Shown here piece by piece: positions 53,539 to 61,918 of a stretch of 64,000 nucleotides of DNA. Positions within the stretch are counted from its first letter, which is position 1, and every line of letters starts with the position of its first letter. The stretch is taken from positions 1-64,000 of the forward strand of contig JARLIJ010000272.1 of the NCBI GenBank assembly GCA_031291795.1. The letters are read 5' to 3'. Both the position numbers and the translations under genes were made by a program. Source of the stretch: Acetobacteraceae bacterium. GTDB lineage: Bacteria; Pseudomonadota; Alphaproteobacteria; Acetobacterales; Acetobacteraceae. The notes beneath the pieces are model-generated. The model did no database searches. It saw only the letters and a list, made by a program, of their open reading frames with translations, and was not told the DNA's origin.

Positions 53539-53742
53539 CTGCTGTCACCTCGCCCCAGCCCGGCAAGCCCCGCTATTGCGCGCAGGCGTCCCCAACCGTT
53601 CGACGCAACCACGAGGGAAACTTCGACGCAAGCAGAGAGATTGTGACGCTCCCCCGCCCGGGATATAATTGTTCGCCGAGTGCAAGGGTTTGTAATCATA
53701 CGTCGCTGCATCGGGCCGGTTACGTAAAAGCAGGAGAACAGG

Positions 53743-53925
53743 ATGAACGCGCGCGTAAAAGTTGTGTCTGGGACTTTCAACATCGTCGGTCAGGTGGACG
53801 ACGACAAGATCGACCAAATCGCCAAGCTGCTCGGGCTGAGCGATGCGGACAAGGCGCTGCTGAAGGACGGCAACGGTCTGTTGGTCGTTGGGCCGCTGGT
53901 TGCCGGCGCGGACGATCAGACCTGA
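53743..53925 (+). CDS. Small hypothetical protein
   Basis: 60 aa with AGGAGAACAGG before the ATG. MNARVKVVSGTFNIVGQVDD is a beta-rich start, then DKIDQIAKLLGLSDADKALL a helix pair, then a hydrophobic GLLVVGPLVAG. No family recognised. It lies 19 bp upstream of the P-loop protein gene and divergent from the cyclase gene. Confidence 0.6.
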   Translation: MNARVKVVSGTFNIVGQVDDDKIDQIAKLLGLSDADKALLKDGNGLLVVGPLVAGADDQT

Positions 53926-53944
53926 CCGGGCGTCGCCGCTCGTG

Positions 53945-55006
53945 ATGGGCGCGACGGAGGCGCCAGTGCCGGCCGTCGCCGCGATGGACCTGCCGGCGGG
54001 GATCAAGCGTGGGTCGGTGACCCGGCGCGTGGTGCCCGCCGGCGGCCTGCGCTGCGTGCCGCAACCAGGCTTCGAAGGCGATGTGGCAGCGTTCCTGCTG
54101 CCGCCCGAGGCCGCCCCGGTCACCATCGAGGCAACGACCGGCCGCGCCATGGTCCTGGCACCCGGCGACCTTTTCCTGGGAGCGCCGGGTTACCGCGAAT
54201 CGACCCGCTGGGTTGTCGGCAGCGTGCCCGATGGCGGCCTGCAGCCCGGCTCTGACTACTGGATCCTGGCCGATTGCGGCATCGTCGGCACCCTGCTCGG
54301 CGACTCGCCCCGCGAGAAGGGGCATCTCGCGCAGGTCCGCTTCCTCGGCACGGTGCAGGATGCGACCGGTGAGACCCTGACGCTGCGCCGATTCGCCCTG
54401 CCGCCGCCCGAGGGGCCGCAGCAGCAGGCACCGGTCTTCCTGGTGGTCGGCACCGCCTCGGAAGTCGGCAAGACCACCGCCGCGCTGAGCGTGCTGCGCG
54501 CGCTGCGTCGCTCCGGTCGGCAACGCGTGCTGGCGTTGAAGGCGACCGGGACTTCGTCGTTGACCGAACTGCACAGCTACCTGGATTACGGCGCGGCGCC
54601 GTGCCTGGATTCGGTCGATTTCGGCCTGCCGACGACCTATCCGTCGGACCGCGCCGCGATCGAGGGCCATTTCGCAACGGTGTTGGCCTGGTGCCTCGCA
54701 CAGCCCGCGGACGCGCTGTTGATCGAATGCGGCGGCGATATCCTGGGGGCCAACGTGCCGGCCTTCCTGCAGGCGCTGGTGGCCGCGCGGCCCGACACGA
54801 AGGTCGTGCTGGTGGCCGCCGACACGCTCGCCGCACTGGGCGCCAAATCGGTCCTGGCCGGGATGGGGCTGGCGCCAATGGTGCTGACCGGGCCCTGCAC
54901 CGACACCCCGACGATCCAGGCGCGCACCCAAAGGCTGTGCGGCATCCCGGCGATCAACATGGCCAAGGGTGCCAGCCTGGAAGCAGCCTTCGCCCCCTCT
55001 CCTTGA
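53945..55006 (+). CDS. P-loop NTPase domain protein (distantly DUF1611-like)
   Basis: 353 aa from ATG 53945 (GTG 53942 also in frame). The N-terminal beta-rich part (residues 1-165) includes IKRGSVTRRVVPAGGLRCVP. The C-terminal P-loop domain begins APVFLVVGTASEVGKTTAAL (Walker A about 174-184), then VLALKATGTSSLTELHSYLD and ADALLIECGGDILGANVPAF (Walker B). This resembles the MobB/BioD fold and, loosely, DUF1611. Function unknown. The last codons run into a dispersed repeat that supplies the stop. Confidence 0.65.
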   Translation: MGATEAPVPAVAAMDLPAGIKRGSVTRRVVPAGGLRCVPQPGFEGDVAAFLLPPEAAPVTIEATTGRAMVLAPGDLFLGAPGYRESTRWVVGSVPDGGLQPGSDYWILADCGIVGTLLGDSPREKGHLAQVRFLGTVQDATGETLTLRRFALPPPEGPQQQAPVFLVVGTASEVGKTTAALSVLRALRRSGRQRVLALKATGTSSLTELHSYLDYGAAPCLDSVDFGLPTTYPSDRAAIEGHFATVLAWCLAQPADALLIECGGDILGANVPAFLQALVAARPDTKVVLVAADTLAALGAKSVLAGMGLAPMVLTGPCTDTPTIQARTQRLCGIPAINMAKGASLEAAFAPSP

Positions 55007-55049
55007 GGGCTTGGGCCAGCGAGCAGACCAAGGTTCGGGGGAGGGGCCA
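54991..55049. repeat. CCCTTGAGGG-type repeat at a gene end
   Basis: CGCCCCCTCTCCTTGAGGGC on the left and GTTCGGGGGAGGGGCC on the right can pair. It overlaps the stop codon of the P-loop gene (55004-55006 lies in CTTGAGG). It is the third member of the repeat type seen at 91-198 and 18971-19000. Confidence 0.55.
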
Positions 55050-55174
55050 TGCGAAACGGACCCGGCAGTTGTTCACGCCAACCCTGGTCCGCTCTGCGGC
55101 ACATAGCCCTCCGGGGAAGCGGGGAATTCTTGCGTTGAGGCGGGCGTGCTTGCGCGTGCCCGCCTCACCGTTCC

Positions 55175-57514
55175 CTACGTCGGACCACCCACCGCCTTGC
55201 TGCGCAACAGCCGCGCGGCCGTCACCAGGTTTGCCAGCGCAGGCCTGACTTCCGCCCAGGTCCGGGTCTTCAGGCCGCAGTCCGGATTGACCCAGATCTG
55301 CCAATCCTCCAGCCGATCCCGGGCCAGCCCGAGCAGTTCGGCCATCTCATGCGCGTCCGGCACCCTTGGGCTGTGGATGTCCCAGATGCCCGGCCCGATC
55401 TCCGCCGGATAGCCGCCGGCCTGTCCCGCCTGCCGGGGCGCGAACGCCTCCAGCAGCTCCATGCGGCTGCGCGTCGTCTCGATGGAGATCGCGTCGGCGT
55501 CCATGTCTGCGATGGCCGGCATGATGTCGTTGAATTCCGAGTAGCACATGTGAGTGTGGATACTCGTCGCGTCGCCGACCTGGCTGACCGCCAGCCGGAA
55601 GCACGCCACCGCCCAGTCGAGATACGCCGCCCAGTCGGCGCGCCGCAGCGGCAGGCCTTCCCGGAATGCCGGCTCGTCCACCTGGATGACCGGGATGCCG
55701 GCCGCTTCCAGGTCCGTGACCTCGTCACGGATCGCCAGGGCGATCTGCCGGCATACCGTCGCGCGTGGCAGATCGTCCCGGACGAACGACCATTGCAGCA
55801 TCGTCACCGGCCCGGTGAGCATGCCTTTCATCGGCCAGCTCGTGCAGGATTGCGCGTAGACCGACCAGCGCACCGTCATCGGCTGCGGCCGCGACACATC
55901 GCCCCAGATGATCGGCGGCGCCACGCAGCGACTGCCGTAGGACTGGACCCAGCCGTGTTGGGTGAAGGCGTAGCCGCTGAGCTGCTCGCCGAAATACTTC
56001 ACCATGTCGTTGCGTTCGAACTCGCCATGCACCAGCACGTCGAGGCCGATTTCCTCCTGCCATCGCACGACGTCTTCGATCCAGCGTTCGACCTGCCGCT
56101 CATAGGCCTCGGGGGCGAGGTCGCGGCGCGCCAAGGCCGCTCGCGCCTGGCGGACCTCGGCGGTCTGCGGGAAGGAGCCGATCGTGGTGGTGGGGAACAG
56201 CGGCAGGTCGAGTCGCGCCTGCTGCGCTGCCCGCCGCGCCGGAAAGGCGCTCGCGCGCCGTTCCATTGTCGCGGTCACGCCGGCGAGGCGGGCCGCGACC
56301 TCCGCCCGATGCACCGTCGTGCTGGCGCGCCGGGACGCCACGGCCGCATCGCTGGCGCGGAGTTGGTCGGCGATGGCGCTCTCGCCCTCATCCAGGCCGC
56401 GGGCGAGGGTGGCCACCTCGGCCAGCTTCTGCACCGCGAAGGCGAGCCAGCCCTTCACGTCGCGGTCGAGCCGGGTCTCCTGCTCCAGGTCGACCGGCAC
56501 GTGCAGCAGGCTGCAGGATGGCGCCACCATCAGGTTGCGGTCGCCCCGCAGCGTCGCGACGCGCTGCAGGGTGCCGAGCGCCGCGCGCAGGTCGGTGCGC
56601 CAGACATTGCGCCCGTCGACCACGCCCAGCGACAGCCAGCGCTCCGCCGGGATGGCCTCCAGCGCGGCGTCCAGCTCCGCCCGCCCGCGCACCAGGTCGA
56701 GATGCAGCCCCGCCACCGGCAATTTGGCCGCGGTGGCCAGGTTGTCCCCGAGCGGGCCGAAATAGCTGGCGAGCAGGATGGGCGGCACCGGTTCGCGGGT
56801 CAGCGTGCCGTAGGCCAGCCCGAGCGCGACCTTGACCTTTTCGGGCAGGTCGAGCGCCAGCACCGGTTCATCCATCTGCACCCAGGCGGCGCCCGCCTCG
56901 GCCAACTCGCGCAGCATTTGGGCGTAGAGCGGCAGCAGGTTGCCCAGCAGGTCCAGCGGATCGGAGCCGTCTTCCGTCTTGGAGAGCATCAGGAAGCTGA
57001 CCGGTCCCAGCAGCACGGGACGGGTGCGGATCGGCAACGCCATGGCCTCGCGGAACTGGGCGAGCGGACGGTTCGATGTCAGCGTGAAGCGCTGGCCCGC
57101 CGACAGCCGGGGGACCAGGTAGTGGTAGTTGGTGTCGAACCACTTGGTCATTTCCAGCGCCGGCAGCCCCGGCGCGATTCCCGCCGCCTGCTCCGCTGCC
57201 GCGCCGCGGGAGCCGCGGGCGAGGGCGAAATAGCTGGCCAGCGAGACCGGTCCGCCGGACCAGCCATAGCCGTCGGGGATCGCGCCGACCATGCAGGCGG
57301 TGTCCAGCACATGGTCGTAGAGCGCGAAATCGCCGGCCGGGACGTGGCTGATGCCCTGGCCGAGCTGAAGCTTCCAGTGGCGCGCGCGCAGGGCGGTGGC
57401 AGCGGTGTCGAGGCCGGCCTCGTCCAGCGTACCGGCCCAGAACTGCTCGAGGGCGGCCTTCAGCTCCCGCCGCGGCCCGATGCGGGGGAAACCCAGGTTG
57501 CTCGCGATGGTCAT
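55175..57514 (-). CDS. metE: Cobalamin-independent methionine synthase
   Basis: 779 aa from ATG 57514 (MTIASNLGFPRIGPRRELKA). Transfers a methyl group from 5-methyl-THF triglutamate to homocysteine. The catalytic C-terminal barrel has FPTTTIGSFPQTAEVR, VLVHGEFERNDMVKYFGEQL, MLTGPVTMLQWSF and the zinc ligands in IHTHMCYSEFNDI (His, Cys) and VNPDCGLKTRTW (Cys). Full length and intact. The upstream cobalamin riboswitch makes sense: with B12 available, MetH can replace this enzyme, and metE is switched off. Confidence 0.96.
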   Translation of the reverse strand: MTIASNLGFPRIGPRRELKAALEQFWAGTLDEAGLDTAATALRARHWKLQLGQGISHVPAGDFALYDHVLDTACMVGAIPDGYGWSGGPVSLASYFALARGSRGAAAEQAAGIAPGLPALEMTKWFDTNYHYLVPRLSAGQRFTLTSNRPLAQFREAMALPIRTRPVLLGPVSFLMLSKTEDGSDPLDLLGNLLPLYAQMLRELAEAGAAWVQMDEPVLALDLPEKVKVALGLAYGTLTREPVPPILLASYFGPLGDNLATAAKLPVAGLHLDLVRGRAELDAALEAIPAERWLSLGVVDGRNVWRTDLRAALGTLQRVATLRGDRNLMVAPSCSLLHVPVDLEQETRLDRDVKGWLAFAVQKLAEVATLARGLDEGESAIADQLRASDAAVASRRASTTVHRAEVAARLAGVTATMERRASAFPARRAAQQARLDLPLFPTTTIGSFPQTAEVRQARAALARRDLAPEAYERQVERWIEDVVRWQEEIGLDVLVHGEFERNDMVKYFGEQLSGYAFTQHGWVQSYGSRCVAPPIIWGDVSRPQPMTVRWSVYAQSCTSWPMKGMLTGPVTMLQWSFVRDDLPRATVCRQIALAIRDEVTDLEAAGIPVIQVDEPAFREGLPLRRADWAAYLDWAVACFRLAVSQVGDATSIHTHMCYSEFNDIMPAIADMDADAISIETTRSRMELLEAFAPRQAGQAGGYPAEIGPGIWDIHSPRVPDAHEMAELLGLARDRLEDWQIWVNPDCGLKTRTWAEVRPALANLVTAARLLRSKAVGGPT

Positions 57515-57655
57515 GCGAGCCTCCGGGGCTGGATTGCGGAACAGCCGGCGACAGGCCGTGACACAGTCGCCCCAAGGCAAACTGCTGGGAACCGATTGGC
57601 CATCATCATCGTCTCCTGCCGCCGGAGCACCCCGCTCGGCGGCGTTGGTCAGGCG

Positions 57656-57895
57656 ACGATGGCAGGTCTCCTGGCTCGCGGGTCAGAGGCGGCCGGCAGG
57701 TGCGGGCCGGCTTCCTCTGGCACTGGCCCGGTCTTCCCGAACCCGCAGGTTCAGTGACCCGCCCCGGAGGGGGCGAACGGGCCAGCGGCGCACCGCTGAC
57801 AGTTGCGGGGGCAGCCGCCGACTGGCTCCCGGACCGGAGGTCCAGCCGGAGCGCACGGCGTTCCCTATTCACCCGCTCGCGCGGGACCATCGACA
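57656..57895 (-). promoter_or_regulatory. Cobalamin riboswitch upstream of metE
   Basis: On the minus strand the landmarks appear in order: GGGTGAATAGGGAACGCCG, then GCGGCTGCCCCCGCAACTGT (the B12 box core), AGCGG..CCGCT pairing, GTCACTGAACCTGCGGG, TCGGGAAGACCGGGC, and finally GAGCCAGGAGACCTGCC. This is the classical AdoCbl/Cbl riboswitch. It ends about 140 bases before the metE start. Ligand binding is expected to lower metE expression. Confidence 0.93.
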
Positions 57896-58044
57896 CATAA
57901 GTATAGGTTTATCTCTTGTGTCGACGCAAGCGTGGTTGAGTGGGCACGGCGGGTGGTCGTTTGGGCGTCATGGCTCGTCCGTGAGCGTGCGGGGGCCAGC
58001 CGGTGCGCCAATCGTGCGGTTGCGCGGGGGCCTGCAAGAAAGCT

Positions 58045-58080
58045 GAACCGCCAAGTCGCCACGACGCCAAGACGCCAAGG
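58045..58080. repeat. CGCCAAG tandem repeat
   Basis: Three to four imperfect units of CGCCAAGA / CGCCACGA in a row (AACCGCCAAGTCGCCACGAC, then GCCAAGACGCCAAGG). It lies between the metE leader and the IS remnant. Short repeats of this kind are dispersed in many proteobacterial genomes. Confidence 0.5.
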
Positions 58081-58093
58081 GGCTGGTGTGGAG

Positions 58094-58437
58094 TGACCCC
58101 GCAAAGTGAGACACACACGCTAAGGCTCCTTGTATCGAAAGGAGAATGAGTGTGGCGAAGCGACGACGCAGATGGAGCCGGGAGTTCAAACTGACGGCGA
58201 TCGGCCGGATGGAGACGGCGCCGACGCTGTGCGGGTTGGCGGCGGAGCTGGGCATCCGGCGAGAGATGCTGCTGAAGTGGCGGCGTCTGTATGAGGCAGG
58301 CGGGGCGGAGGCGTTGAACCTGCCCGGCCAGCGCAGCGGCACGCCGGGGGTCTCTCGCTCTGGCGATGGCACTGCACACGCGTGCGGTCATCCCTGGCGG
58401 GCTGGTGCATCACTCCGACCGCGGTGTGCAGCCCCGC
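58094..58437 (+). pseudogene. IS3-like transposase remnant
   Basis: TGACCCCGCAAAGTGAGACA at 58094 looks like the left terminal inverted repeat. OrfA starts at 58146 (MSVAKRRRRWSREFKLTAIG) with a helix-turn-helix (LCGLAAELGIRREMLLKWRR), then breaks at GQRSGTPGVS. After an internal deletion, a fragment of orfB follows (LAMALHTRAVIPGGLVHHSD, RGVQ), holding the second Asp of the DDE site. It ends a few bases from the SNF2 stop codon. Not functional. Confidence 0.8.
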
Positions 58438-58441
58438 AAAA

Positions 58442-61400
58442 TCACCCGCCGGGGCCGAACAGCGCCGCCACATCCGCCTCGGTCAGCTTCAGCGCGCCGC
58501 CGTGCTCCGCCTCCAGCACGCTGGCGACCAAAGCGCGTTTCTTCTCCTTCAGCGCCTCCATCTTCTCCTCGATGGTGCCCAGCGTGACCAGCCGGTGCAC
58601 GAACACCGCGCGGGTCTGGCCGATGCGGTGGGCGCGGTCGGTTGCCTGGTCCTCCACCGCGGGGTTCCACCAGGGATCGTAATGGATGACCGTGTCGGCG
58701 GCGGTCAGGTTCAGCCCGACGCCGCCGGCCTTCAGGCTGATCAGGAACACCGGGACCTCGCCGGCCTGGAAGCGCTGCACCGGGGTCAGCCGGTCGCGCG
58801 TGTCGCCGGTCAGCGTCACGTATGCGATCTTTTCCTCGTGGAACCGCCGCTCGATCAGCGCCAGCATCTCGGTGAACTGGGAGAACAGCAGCACGCGCCG
58901 CCCCTCGGCCAGCATCACCGCCAGCATCTCCATCAGCCGGTCGAGCTTGGCCGATCCGGCCTTCGCCCGCTCCGCCGCCTTCAGCTTCAGCAGCCGCGGG
59001 TCGCAGCAGGCCTGGCGCATCTTCAGCAGCGCATCGAGGATGATGATGCCCGAGCGCGCCAGCCCCTTCTCGGCGATGGCGGCCTGCACGCGGGAGTGCA
59101 TGGCGAGGCGGATGCTCTCGTAGATCGCACGCTGGGCGGCTTCCATCTCGACCGGTTCGGTGATCTCGGTCTTGGCGGGCAGCTCCTTGACCACCTCGTC
59201 CTTGGTGCGGCGGAGCAGAAAGGGCCGCACGCGGCGCGTCAGACGCTCCTGCGCCGCGACGTCGCCGTGTTTCTCGATCGGCGTGCGATAGCGCGTCCGG
59301 AACGATTTCTGCCCGCCCAGGAACCCCGGGGAGAGGAAGTCGAACAGCGACCACAGCTCTCCCAGGTGGTTCTGCAGCGGCGTCCCGGACAGGCACAGCC
59401 GCTGGCGGGCTTTCAGGCGCAGCGCCTGGCGGGTGGTTTCGGCGTTCGGGTTCTTGATGGTCTGCGCCTCGTCCAGGATCACCGCGTGCCATTCCTGGGT
59501 GGTGAGGACTTCGTGGTCGCGCGCCAGCAGCGGGTAGGTGGACAGCACCAGGTCGTGCGACGCGATCTCCCCGAAGCGGTCCTTGCGGGTCGGGCCGTGC
59601 AGGGGGAGGACTTTCAGGGAGGGCGCAAAGCGGGCGGCTTCCAGCGTCCAGTTCGGGATCAGGCTGGTCGGGCAGACGATCAGCGCGGGGCGGTCGAGGC
59701 GGCCTTCCGCCTGCTCGATCGCCAGGTGGGCGAGGGTCTGCACGGTCTTTCCCAGGCCCATGTCGTCGGCCAGGATGCCGCCCAGTTCGGCCCCGCGCAG
59801 GAATTGCAGCCAGTCGACACCCTCGGCCTGGTAGGGGCGCAGCGACCCCTTGAAGGTGGCCGGCAGCGTGGCGTGCGGGATCGTGCCGCCGGCGTCGCGC
59901 AGCTGGCGGCCGAGCAGGCGGAGGGAGTCGCCGCCTTGCCAGGTGGCGCCCGCGGTGGCCTCGAAGCGGGCCAGTTCCGCGGCATCCAGGCGGGAGAAGC
60001 CGATCTTGCCGGAGCCGGGGTCGATCACGCCGCCGGCGTACAGCTCCAGCAGCGCCTCCAGCATCGGGCGGAAGCGGTCCGCCGGCAGGGTCAGCAGGCG
60101 GCCGTCGGCCAGTTGCAGCACGAAGGGGACGCTGTCCGCGGTTTCCAGCATCCCGGCGACATCGGGGCGGGCGAGCAGGCGGACCAGCGCGGGCACCAGG
60201 TCGATGCGCTGGCCGTCGACCTGCACGCCCAGATGCAGCTCCAGCCAGTCGATGCCGGAGCCTTCCGACAGTTCGGCGTCGAACGTGCTGTCGGGGCTGA
60301 CGACCTGGACGGGGAAATCGTCATCGATCTCGACCGTCCAGCCCTGGCCGCGCAGTTTGGGCACCTCGGCGATGGTGAAGTCGAACCAGTTGGCCCCGGC
60401 ATCGCCTTCCAGCAGCGCGAAATCGTCGGTGTGGGCGTGGCGGTAATAGACCGGCACGAGCTTGCTGACCCGGCCGAAGCCCAGTGTGGCGAGGCGGTCG
60501 GCGGCCTCGGCCTCGGCGAGGGCGTCGCGCTGGGGCTCGTACAGCTTGCCGTCGAGGGCCACGATGCGGGGCGGCCGCTGTTCGGCCCAGGGCAGGGTCA
60601 GCGGGCCGTAGCCGAACGCCAGGCGCGCCAGCGGCACGCCGAACAGGCCGTTGCCGACCGGGCGGGCGGAGCCGCGGCCGTGCGCGGGGTCCATCGGCAG
60701 CGTGCCGTTGATCAGCCGCAGATGCGGCACCGGGGGCCCGGGCACCTTTTCCGGCTGCGGCAGCTCGTCCGGCGCGGGGACCGCCAGCTCCGGCAGCCGC
60801 CTTGCCATTTCGGCGCGCACCTTGGGGGCCATCTCGGCCGGGATCGCGGGTGCGTCCAGCATCCGCTGGACCAGCGGCACCGGCAGATCCAGGGTGACGG
60901 GGCCGATTTCCCCGGTCTCCGGGTTGGCGTACCAGGGGGCGGGCACGCGGATCGGCAGCAGGCCATGGCGCAGCGTCAGGCCGGCATGCTGGCTGCCGTC
61001 CGGATCGAGCTTCCAGGCGAGACGGCCGGGTTCCGCTGGCCCCTCGGTCACGCGCGGACCGCCGAGCTGGGCCCAGAAGACGCGGTCGGTGGCGATGATG
61101 CGGCGGAGGGTGTCGATCGGGTCGTCGTCCCCCTGCCCGGAGGCGGTGCGCGACAGCCGGGTCAGGATCAGCTTGTCGGACGGGCGCAGGTAGCCGGCCG
61201 GCGTCTGCACCTGGTGCAACTGGTAGATCTTGGACGGGCCGAAACTGCCGTCCTTGCGCAGCGGCACCATCATCGGCTGGATGCGCAGCCGCGGCACCCC
61301 GGTCTTCGCCGGTTCCGGCTCCAGGACGTAGATCAGGCGGTTGCGCAGGCTGGGCGGGTAGTCCTCCGACTCGGTGTCGGTGGATTTCTGCAGCTCCTCC

Positions 61401-61828
61401 AGCCAGCCGGCGATGTCGTAAGGCAGGGGCGCATCCGCCGGAACGGGCGCGGCGGCGGGGCGGGGCAGCGGGCGGGGCGCGATCGGCTCGCCGGACAGTT
61501 GCTGGCGGTGGGCCGCGATCAGCACCGCGGCGAGGTGCTTGCAGCCGCGTCCGATCGGGCAGGAGCACTGGCCGGCAATCGACGGCACACCGTATTTCGA
61601 CGGGCGGATCGTGATGCGCTGGGCGTAGGGATTCGGCGCGCTGCCCTGGGTGCGGGCGATGATGGAGGTGCCGTCCTCCGACACCCGCATATCCACCACG
61701 CGGCCGCGCAACTCGTAGATGCGCCCGGCCTCCAGCGCTGCAGGCGAGAACTGCGCGCGGATGAGGCCGTCGGACAGGGTGGTCGGGTTGGGCGATGTTT
61801 GCGCAATCTGCACGATGAACATGCCCAT
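58442..61828 (-). CDS. SWIM zinc finger / SNF2-family DEAD-box-like helicase
   Basis: 1128 aa from ATG 61828 (61822 is an alternative). SWIM finger CSCPIGRGCKHLAAVLIAAH at about 89-108. Helicase core in the last 500 residues: Q-motif GSLRPYQAEGVDWLQFLRGA, Walker A LGGILADDMGLGKTVQTLAH, Walker B VILDEAQTIKNPNAET, LSGTPLQNHLGELWSLFDFL, VLLFSQFTEMLALIERRF and WWNPAVEDQATDRAHRIGQT. These proteins act on DNA or nucleoprotein as ATP-driven translocases. The minus-strand frame is open further upstream into the aminotransferase region, but that extension has no domain. Confidence 0.92.
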   Translation of the reverse strand: MGMFIVQIAQTSPNPTTLSDGLIRAQFSPAALEAGRIYELRGRVVDMRVSEDGTSIIARTQGSAPNPYAQRITIRPSKYGVPSIAGQCSCPIGRGCKHLAAVLIAAHRQQLSGEPIAPRPLPRPAAAPVPADAPLPYDIAGWLEELQKSTDTESEDYPPSLRNRLIYVLEPEPAKTGVPRLRIQPMMVPLRKDGSFGPSKIYQLHQVQTPAGYLRPSDKLILTRLSRTASGQGDDDPIDTLRRIIATDRVFWAQLGGPRVTEGPAEPGRLAWKLDPDGSQHAGLTLRHGLLPIRVPAPWYANPETGEIGPVTLDLPVPLVQRMLDAPAIPAEMAPKVRAEMARRLPELAVPAPDELPQPEKVPGPPVPHLRLINGTLPMDPAHGRGSARPVGNGLFGVPLARLAFGYGPLTLPWAEQRPPRIVALDGKLYEPQRDALAEAEAADRLATLGFGRVSKLVPVYYRHAHTDDFALLEGDAGANWFDFTIAEVPKLRGQGWTVEIDDDFPVQVVSPDSTFDAELSEGSGIDWLELHLGVQVDGQRIDLVPALVRLLARPDVAGMLETADSVPFVLQLADGRLLTLPADRFRPMLEALLELYAGGVIDPGSGKIGFSRLDAAELARFEATAGATWQGGDSLRLLGRQLRDAGGTIPHATLPATFKGSLRPYQAEGVDWLQFLRGAELGGILADDMGLGKTVQTLAHLAIEQAEGRLDRPALIVCPTSLIPNWTLEAARFAPSLKVLPLHGPTRKDRFGEIASHDLVLSTYPLLARDHEVLTTQEWHAVILDEAQTIKNPNAETTRQALRLKARQRLCLSGTPLQNHLGELWSLFDFLSPGFLGGQKSFRTRYRTPIEKHGDVAAQERLTRRVRPFLLRRTKDEVVKELPAKTEITEPVEMEAAQRAIYESIRLAMHSRVQAAIAEKGLARSGIIILDALLKMRQACCDPRLLKLKAAERAKAGSAKLDRLMEMLAVMLAEGRRVLLFSQFTEMLALIERRFHEEKIAYVTLTGDTRDRLTPVQRFQAGEVPVFLISLKAGGVGLNLTAADTVIHYDPWWNPAVEDQATDRAHRIGQTRAVFVHRLVTLGTIEEKMEALKEKKRALVASVLEAEHGGALKLTEADVAALFGPGG

Positions 61829-61918
61829 ACCATGAAGCGGGCCTGCGAGTCGGGGCGAGCTTGCGCGCCATGCACGAGCAGTGCTGCATTGCGAAATCCG
61901 CTCCACAGGAGAATCACG

